DNA of 11,367 bases from an uncultured Oscillospiraceae bacterium (GTDB taxonomy: Bacteria > Bacillota > Clostridia > Oscillospirales > Oscillospiraceae): positions 1 to 11,367 of the forward strand of contig CAJTUD010000081.1 of assembly GCA_910579725.1 (NCBI GenBank), given 5' to 3'. Below the pieces are notes generated by a model. It searched no databases and was not told the DNA's origin. It saw only the letters and a program-made list of their open reading frames with translations. Shown here piece after piece: positions 7,358 through 11,367 of this stretch (the first letter of the stretch is position 1; every line of letters begins with the position of its first letter). The translations under genes and the position numbers were made by a program.

Positions 7358-7389
7358 TTGCTATTGTATAGACAACAGCGTATAATAGC
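7358..7389 (+). promoter_or_regulatory. Sigma-A promoter and candidate operator of the toxin-antitoxin cassette
   Basis: TTGCTA (7358-7363), a 17-base spacer and a perfect TATAAT (7381-7386) form a strong sigma-A-type promoter. The start of transcription is expected near 7393, only about 11 bases before the antitoxin ATG. An imperfect inverted repeat, GCTATTGTAT (7360-7369) and GTATAATAGC (7380-7389, 8 of 10 matching as a palindrome), covers both hexamers. This is where a RelB/DinJ-type antitoxin would be expected to bind to repress its own operon. The repeat lies only about 25-50 bases upstream of the coupling-protein start on the other strand. Confidence 0.7.
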
Positions 7390-7403
7390 GGTGAAAGGGT
7401 GTG

Positions 7404-7715
7404 ATGACTATGGCGAAAGACGCCAATGTTTTTGCGAGAGTAGATGCCTCGCTTAAAGAGCAAGCGGAGAGCATTTTGACCCAGCTTGGAATGCCAATGT
7501 CCAGCGCAATCAATATTTTCCTGAACCAGATCGTACTTCGGCGCGGCCTTCCCTTTGAGGTAACGCTGCCCGTCAAGACGCCGGTTGCCGCAGGAAGTCT
7601 GACAAGCGACGAGTTTTATGCCGAAATAAAGCGCGGTTATGATGACTGTGCTGCTGGCCGTACACGTCCGGCAGAAGATGTGTTCCGGGATATTGAGGCT
7701 GAGTTCGGCCTATGA
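7404..7715 (+). CDS. Type II antitoxin, RelB/DinJ family
   Basis: The product (103 residues from ATG at 7404) begins MTMAKDANVFARVDASLKEQ, the beta strand and first helix of a ribbon-helix-helix DNA-binding domain. The second helix (MPMSSAINIFLNQIVLRRGLP) and the FEV that follows are typical of RelB/DinJ proteins. The C-terminal part (about 65-103, SDEFYAEIKRGYDDCAAGRT onward, ending IEAEFGL) should wrap and neutralise the toxin. GTG 7401, ATG 7404 and ATG 7410 are all possible starts; AAAGGG at 7394-7399 is close to all three and does not decide. The stop overlaps the toxin start by 4 bases (ATGA), which fits translational coupling. It lies on the plus strand, opposite to its neighbours, as an independent cassette. 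Confidence 0.92.
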   Translation: MTMAKDANVFARVDASLKEQAESILTQLGMPMSSAINIFLNQIVLRRGLPFEVTLPVKTPVAAGSLTSDEFYAEIKRGYDDCAAGRTRPAEDVFRDIEAEFGL

Positions 7716-8050
7716 TAAAATACCGGGTCGAAATTGGTATACAGGCACAGACAGACATTACTGACATCGTACGCTATATCGGACAAGTCCTTTTAGAACC
7801 CCGGACAGCAGGAAATCTATACCGCCTCCTGAAAGAAGAAATCCTCAGCTTAAAGCAGATGCCAGAGCGTTATCCGTATGAGGATGACGAACGGCTTCGT
7901 GCTCTTGGGATTCGGAAGCTGCTGGTAAAGAACTATAAGGTACTTTACTTTGTAGACTCTGAGCAACAGCTGGTTCAAATCGCCAGAGTTTTCTATGCTG
8001 GACGTGACATCTCGCGACTGATGGAAGAAACTGATTTTGAAAATGTGTAA
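7712..8050 (+). CDS. Type II toxin, RelE/ParE superfamily
   Basis: The 112-residue product has the RelE/ParE order: an N-terminal strand (MIKYRVEIGIQAQTDITDI), two helices (AGNLYRLLKEEILSLKQMP), a PYEDDERLRALGIRKLLV segment, and the C-terminal sheet KNYKVLYFVDSEQQLVQIARVFYAGRDI. The LGIRKL...NYKVLYFVD and RVFYAGRD blocks are typical. RelE-type members cut mRNA on the ribosome and ParE-type members poison gyrase; this sequence alone does not decide which. The sequence resembles the group often labelled plasmid stabilisation protein, and it should be held inactive by the antitoxin encoded just before it. The start overlaps the antitoxin stop. The gene ends 12 bases before the convergent gene's stop codon. 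Confidence 0.92.
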   Translation: MIKYRVEIGIQAQTDITDIVRYIGQVLLEPRTAGNLYRLLKEEILSLKQMPERYPYEDDERLRALGIRKLLVKNYKVLYFVDSEQQLVQIARVFYAGRDISRLMEETDFENV

Positions 8051-8062
8051 TCTGCCATCGGA

Positions 8063-9193
8063 TCAAGAATCTCCGTCAAACAGCAGAGCCTTGACCTTTT
8101 CAAAGTCAAGGCTCTCTATTTTTACCCTCTGACCACAGACCTGCTGCAGTGCGTCCTCCTGGAAATCGAAGCAAAACAACGTTCCCGTTTTCCCATGCAG
8201 CTCCAGTGCGGTGTCAAACCGTTTTATGCGGGGCATATCACAGGTGTAGGCGAACAGCACCGGGGAATCGCCGTCCATCGCGTCGTTTTCCACCACCCAA
8301 TCGGAGCGGCAGGGAGATAAGTCCTGGGAGAGAATAGCATCCAGAGCCGCCTGCTGTTCGGCGTCACAGAGCAGCTGCAAAATCAGTTCTCCATGGTGGT
8401 CGCTGGTCAGGTAATAGAAATGTTGGTAATTTCCGTCCAACACAAAGTAATCCCGCTGTCCACCACCGTCATTCATCAGCGGCAGCATCCGCACCATCTC
8501 TTGGCCGAACACGATGGCATTCAATGCGGCGTTTTGGTACTGTCCTGGGAGCCGGCGTTGACATAGCTCTGTCTGGAGCATGGCTTTGAGCCGCATTTCC
8601 GCTTTGTACTCCCACTTCATGGTAAAGGTGCTGGTGTTGTAGATAGTGAAAATGACACCATCTGTCAGAAGAAGGCCCGTTGAGCGAGAGCCGCGTATCT
8701 TGACCGCCTGTGCTCCCAAGCCTTTTACTTCTCTGGAACTGTAGTAGGCGGGCCGGTTGATGTACGGAGCGGCGGCGAGCGGCGTGGGACTGAATATAGC
8801 TGGCTTTTCCCACGGGAATACAGTGACATTGGCATTGAGCATTGTCACCAGAACCTCAGCCATACGGTGGAGCCGCAGACGGCGGGGCACTTCCGACTTC
8901 AACACATTCGTCTCAGTGCTGCCGGAGAGATAGGGCAGAAACCGATCCGGCCACTTGTCCACCAGCAGCTTTTTTGCAGCTGTGGTCAACCGAAGCGCCC
9001 GCAGCCCATCACGATAATAAGTCCGCAGGAGTTTTTCCCCTTTGAGCGATTTGAGGATTTTTTCCTGATACGCGCCTGTACTGGGCAGGCGGCTTATCTG
9101 GGCCGTGGGGAACTCGCCAGACAGAGCGGTGAGTGTCAGCAGCAAGCTCGCCAGCGTGTCCTCGGGCGGAATCTGCTTACTGCCAGCAGCCAT
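8063..9193 (-). CDS. Conserved ICE-type protein with N-terminal winged-helix-like region, function unknown
   Basis: The 376-residue product starts with a region like a winged helix (about 12-88). TLASLLLTLTALSGEFPTAQ and RLPSTGAYQEKILKSLKGEK would be the helices, and LLRTYYRDGLRALRLT the wing, ending in a helix to WPDRFLPYL. The remainder mixes strands and helices (GSRSTGLLLTDGVIFTIYN; EMRLKAMLQTEL; RDYFVLDGNYQHFYYLTSDH) with no membrane segment and no catalytic motif I can name. It recalls replication-relaxation-type winged-helix proteins of Gram-positive mobile elements, but I cannot assign a family. I chose the ATG at 9193 because AGAGGTGG lies 7 bases upstream. The in-frame ATG at 9256 has no ribosome binding site, and its extra codons overlap repeat motifs. 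The last codons form the stem of the toxin gene's terminator. The gene order suggests it once lay directly upstream of the coupling protein. Confidence 0.75.
   Translation of the reverse strand: MAAGSKQIPPEDTLASLLLTLTALSGEFPTAQISRLPSTGAYQEKILKSLKGEKLLRTYYRDGLRALRLTTAAKKLLVDKWPDRFLPYLSGSTETNVLKSEVPRRLRLHRMAEVLVTMLNANVTVFPWEKPAIFSPTPLAAAPYINRPAYYSSREVKGLGAQAVKIRGSRSTGLLLTDGVIFTIYNTSTFTMKWEYKAEMRLKAMLQTELCQRRLPGQYQNAALNAIVFGQEMVRMLPLMNDGGGQRDYFVLDGNYQHFYYLTSDHHGELILQLLCDAEQQAALDAILSQDLSPCRSDWVVENDAMDGDSPVLFAYTCDMPRIKRFDTALELHGKTGTLFCFDFQEDALQQVCGQRVKIESLDFEKVKALLFDGDS
8085..8123 (+). terminator. Rho-independent terminator of the toxin-antitoxin operon
   Basis: AGAGCCTTGAC (8085-8095) and GTCAAGGCTCT (8105-8115) form a perfect 11-base stem with a 9-base loop. 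On the plus strand CTATTTTT follows, giving the T-run of an intrinsic terminator 35 bases after the toxin stop codon. On the minus strand there is no T-run after the stem, so it is one-directional. It lies entirely inside the 3' end of the convergent coding sequence (8063-9193), where it encodes part of SLDFEKVKALL. Confidence 0.8.
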
Positions 9194-9220
9194 GTTGATA
9201 CCACCTCTTTTCACCTGTTT

Positions 9221-9355
9221 TTTACCGAGGGTGCGTATAACTTCGGTATTTTCCATGTCGGCTCAAGGGCGGGAAACCCTCTGCCGCACAAGGTTTTGCT
9301 AAAATTTACCGAGGGTCCCAAAACGGAGGCGTCAAAACAGCCCAAAATGGGACCC
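9221..9355. repeat. Repeats and hairpin in the gap upstream of the 376-residue gene
   Basis: The 180-base gap between two minus-strand genes contains TTTACCGAGGGT twice, exactly (9221-9232 and 9305-9316). An inverted partial copy lies at 9243-9248 (TCGGTA against TACCGA at 9223-9228). Overlapping the second copy, GGGTCCCA (9313-9320) is an exact inverted match to TGGGACCC (9348-9355), enclosing a 27-base loop that contains CAAAA three times. No gene or clear promoter is seen here. The arrangement fits a regulator binding region or a structured leader before the ribosome binding site of the next gene. Confidence 0.55.
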
Positions 9356-9374
9356 CTGTTAGGGGAGATTTTTA

Positions 9375-10037
9375 CTACAAATCTGTGATGGATTGCAATG
9401 CTGCCTGACGCTCCGCCAGCCATTCCGGGAAGTGTGCGCTGTCCATAATGGAGATGCGGGTGCAGTCCGTTTCGCCCAGCTCAGTGGTGTTGTAGGCGTC
9501 ACACAGCAGTCCGCTGTCATCGGTCAAAATGAACGAGGCTGCCACGTCCAGAAACTGCTTCAGTTCCAGGTTGTCGTAGTCCCGTACCCGGCGTTTGGGC
9601 AGGTCCTGACAGTAGACGTGGGAAAAGCAGACCACGCAATGCTGGAGCCGGGGCAGGGGACGACTCCTGGCATATTGGCTCATGGCGGCGGTAAAAGGAT
9701 CAAGCAGGTATTCCGTACTCTGCCGCTGTTTCCGTTTTGGAAGCAGACAGGGCAGTGTGATTTCCAGAACACCATCGTTCTCATCCACCTTGATCCCCTG
9801 CATTACGGCAGCTGAGGTCAGATATTCCTCCTTTTTGATGCTGGTAGTGGAGTAGATCAGGTGTCGCAGCCGACAGGCGATATTCTCCGCCCGCAGAGCC
9901 GCGTCGGTGGACAGCACCTCATAGTTATCGGGGTATCGCTGGATGTCGGTGGTATTCATAGCGTAAAGGGCATTGGTCAGCCGGTTCAAATCGGCCAGAA
10001 TGGATGTAATACGCTGGGATAGAATCGCTCGGTTCAA
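9375..10037 (-). CDS. ICE accessory protein with RusA-resolvase-like active-site pattern
   Basis: The 220-residue product has a helical N-terminus (about 1-65, with NRLTNALYAMNTTDIQRYP and AALRAENIACRLRHLIY), a middle region ending ITLPCLLPKRK, and a C-terminal domain. In the C-terminal domain a strand (CVVCFSHVY, 134-142) is followed by RRVRDYDNLELKQFLD (149-164) and LTDDSGLLCD (171-180). Asp153, Asp155 and Asp174 have the spacing of the catalytic aspartates of RusA Holliday-junction resolvases (DxDN ... DD). Lys160 is one position later than the RusA lysine. I believe related ICE proteins are catalogued only as a domain of unknown function. The TTG at 10037 is supported by AAGGAGG 6 bases upstream, and it lies 15 bases after the previous gene's stop. 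Nuclease activity is inferred from the pattern and not established. Confidence 0.75.
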   Translation of the reverse strand: MNRAILSQRITSILADLNRLTNALYAMNTTDIQRYPDNYEVLSTDAALRAENIACRLRHLIYSTTSIKKEEYLTSAAVMQGIKVDENDGVLEITLPCLLPKRKQRQSTEYLLDPFTAAMSQYARSRPLPRLQHCVVCFSHVYCQDLPKRRVRDYDNLELKQFLDVAASFILTDDSGLLCDAYNTTELGETDCTRISIMDSAHFPEWLAERQAALQSITDL

Positions 10038-10052
10038 GACCGTCCTCCTTCC

Positions 10053-10574
10053 TTATTCTCTCTGATAGTATTGAACCTCTCCTTCCGGGGAAACGGTACA
10101 GTAGCCGCGGACGTTGGGAATTTCCAGTTCCGGGATCTGTTCCGGCTTGTCCACCAGAATCAGATAGCTGGACGCTTCCTCTGCCGGGGCGGACAGGATG
10201 TGGTTGATCAGGGTCTCTTTTCCGTTGGCGGCATGGATAACCTCGTACACCTCGCCGTCTGCGAAAAAGATCAGCTTGGCAGGGAAATCACCTGCGGAGT
10301 GGAACTCCACCCGGTCAATGAAGTCCGCCAGCACCCAAATTGCGGCCAGCAGCCCCTTGTCCACATCCCCGGCGCACTCCGGGGCGGCGCAGTACAGACC
10401 CTCGATGTGCCAGATGCGCCCCTGTTTGGTCAGATAGGACAGAAGGTTCTGTACCTTGCTCCGTTTTCCGGGATAGAGGCGGAGAAGCTGCTCCTCTGTC
10501 AGCGCCCGGTACATGGTAATATCCCGCAGGATGCTGGCCGCCTCCTGTCCGTAGATTTGTTCTCTAGTCTTCAT
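10053..10574 (-). CDS. Small ICE protein with winged-helix-like N-terminus, function unknown
   Basis: The 173-residue product opens with KTREQIYGQEAASILRDITM, then RALTEEQLLRLYPG, KVQNLLSYLTKQGRIWHIEG and LYCAAPE. The pattern of helix, helix, recognition helix and wing (about 3-65) is that of a winged helix-turn-helix. The C-terminal half (about 75-173) has alternating strands and helices (KLIFFADGEVYEVIHA; SYLILVDKPEQIPEL; VRGYCTVSPEGEVQYYQ). It resembles a family of small proteins in Clostridia ICEs, which I believe is DUF5697, but I cannot confirm this. I chose the ATG at 10574 because GGAGG sits 5 bases upstream; the ATGs at 10586 and 10592 would put that site inside the coding sequence. 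It appears to be the first gene of the leftward operon, with the RusA-like gene following after 15 bases. A regulatory or DNA-binding role is a guess. Confidence 0.7.
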   Translation of the reverse strand: MKTREQIYGQEAASILRDITMYRALTEEQLLRLYPGKRSKVQNLLSYLTKQGRIWHIEGLYCAAPECAGDVDKGLLAAIWVLADFIDRVEFHSAGDFPAKLIFFADGEVYEVIHAANGKETLINHILSAPAEEASSYLILVDKPEQIPELEIPNVRGYCTVSPEGEVQYYQRE

Positions 10575-10584
10575 TTTTGCCTCC

Positions 10585-10777
10585 ATACGCATAGTTGCCG
10601 TATCCGAGTAGTCTAACAGCGGCGTTTATACGTACAAGCAATACCCTTATACGCATAAATGCCGCATCGCCGCCATGAAAAATTGCTTAGACGTATTCAC
10701 GGGGTCTTACAGTGGTATCGAAATTGGGAGACGTATCCGAAGCGTACCGCTGCCGTACTGCCGCCGCCCGAATACGT
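10585..10777. repeat. Cluster of ATACG/CGTAT motifs upstream of the leftward operon
   Basis: The gap between the ATPase remnant and the first gene of the operon holds two imperfect direct copies of ATACGCATAnnTGCCGnATC (10585-10604 and 10649-10668, 17 of 20 identical). Further ATACG or CGTAT motifs occur at 10628-10632, 10692-10696, 10732-10736 and 10772-10777, and CGTAC at 10743-10747 and 10754-10758. The cluster ends at the ribosome binding site of the first gene. It would suit a regulator's operator array; no convincing promoter hexamer pair was found. Confidence 0.45.
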
Positions 10778-10778
10778 A

Positions 10779-11330
10779 CTATCCCGCCTCCTGGTCCTCG
10801 GCCCGGTTCAGCAGTTCCTGGAGCTCCCGGCGGTCGGTGGTAATCAGCTCCTTCTCCATCTGGCTGCACTTGATCTCCACCGTCACATTATTGTTGTTGG
10901 TACTGATGAGCCCGCTGCCCCGCTCGAAGTGTGTAATCTCCATGACCTCCGCCTCGGAGAGATGGAGGATGGACTGGACACGCTGGGCCTCCTCGTCCTC
11001 CAGATTGAGCAGGATTTTGGTCTTGGAGTTGTTGATGATGCCCTTGCCGTATTTGCCCTCCTCCAGCGCAAAGAAGTCGTTTAAGTCCTGGGTGGCGCAG
11101 ATGGCGGAGCCGCCGTAGCCCCGTATAATCTTGAAAATCTCCAGCACAAATTCGGCAGCCAGACGGTTGCTGCTGGCCCCAATGAGCTGCCAGCACTCGT
11201 CGATGAAGATGGCCTTCTCCACCGTCCGGTCCTCCTTGGCCTTGTCCCAGACGAAATCCAGGGCGACGAACATGCCCACCGTCAGCAGGTCGCCGGTCAG
11301 CTCGGAAATGTCCAGCACCGTGTACTTGTG
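10779..11330 (-). pseudogene. C-terminal remnant of a VirB4/TraE-type conjugation ATPase
   Basis: The reading frame gives about 183 residues of the C-terminal ATPase lobe of VirB4-like proteins: HKYTVLDISELTGDLLTVGM, then EKAIFIDECWQLIG with the Walker B Asp-Glu, EIFKIIRGYGGSAICATQDL with the family's Gln motif, and INNSKTKILLNLEDEEAQRV. The Walker A half, which full-length proteins of about 600-800 residues carry, is missing. Directly upstream of HKYTV a TGA (11333 to 11331) closes the frame, and the remaining 34 bases to the window edge show no related sequence, so the gene is broken near 11330. GTG at 11318 could serve as a start but has no ribosome binding site. VirB4 normally energises the mating channel and is encoded downstream of the coupling protein. 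Its position upstream suggests a rearrangement or a remnant of a second element. Confidence 0.8.
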
Positions 11331-11367
11331 TCATCGCCAGTGATAAAATGTAAAAAAACGCCGAGGA

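Noticed and set aside
9353..9373. CCCCT/AGGGG hairpin followed by five T
   Set aside because: The stem is 5 bases with a 3-base loop and overlaps the longer GGGTCCCA hairpin. No plus-strand gene precedes it closely, so a terminator call is not supported.
2596..10632. Identical 13-mer CGGCGTTTATACG at 2596-2608 and 10620-10632
   Set aside because: About one such match is expected by chance in a window this size, and there is no matching context on either side.
1..11367. CRISPR arrays, tRNA or rRNA genes, relaxase, integrase, oriT
   Set aside because: No regularly spaced repeats, tRNA-like folds, rRNA sequence, relaxase three-histidine motif or recombinase motif was seen on either strand.

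Overview
The window looks like part of an integrative conjugative element (ICE), or its remains, from a gut-type Clostridia host (Oscillospiraceae/Ruminococcaceae-like). The reasons are Gram-positive exported proteins, strong AGGAGG-type ribosome binding sites, fairly high G+C, several TTG starts, a VirD4-type coupling protein, a TraE/VirB4-type ATPase fragment and a sortase. The host is inferred from style, not from a marker gene.

The conjugation genes all read leftward on the minus strand. From right to left: the C-terminal third of a VirB4/TraE ATPase, cut off near 11330 (10779-11330); a 200-base gap full of ATACG/CGTAT motifs; a small winged-helix-like protein (10053-10574); a protein with a RusA-resolvase-like DxDN...DD signature (9375-10037); a 180-base gap with repeats; a 376-residue protein with an N-terminal winged-helix-like region (8063-9193); the VirD4/TraG-like coupling protein (5315-7300, or from 7336); an acidic protein with S1/OB-like domains (3845-5308); an exported, membrane-anchored protein (2664-3833); a secreted sortase (221-1051); and the beginning of another exported protein (1-150). 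Gaps of 6-15 bases between several of these genes point to co-transcription.

Two foreign pieces interrupt the gene string. A complete RelB/DinJ-RelE/ParE toxin-antitoxin cassette lies on the plus strand between the 376-residue gene and the coupling protein. It has its own sigma-A promoter, a candidate operator and a hairpin terminator; the terminator falls inside the end of the convergent gene. An IS110-family element lies between the membrane-anchored protein and the sortase. Its long structured 5' non-coding end is where a bridge RNA is expected.

Working model: the coupling protein and the lost VirB4 would power DNA transfer; the S1-domain protein probably assists at the coupling protein; the exported proteins and sortase act at the cell surface; the TA pair stabilises the element. 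No relaxase, integrase, VirB6 or oriT is visible. The ATPase truncation, the IS insertion and a coupling-protein reading frame whose best-placed start codon is ATA suggest a decaying or rearranged element.
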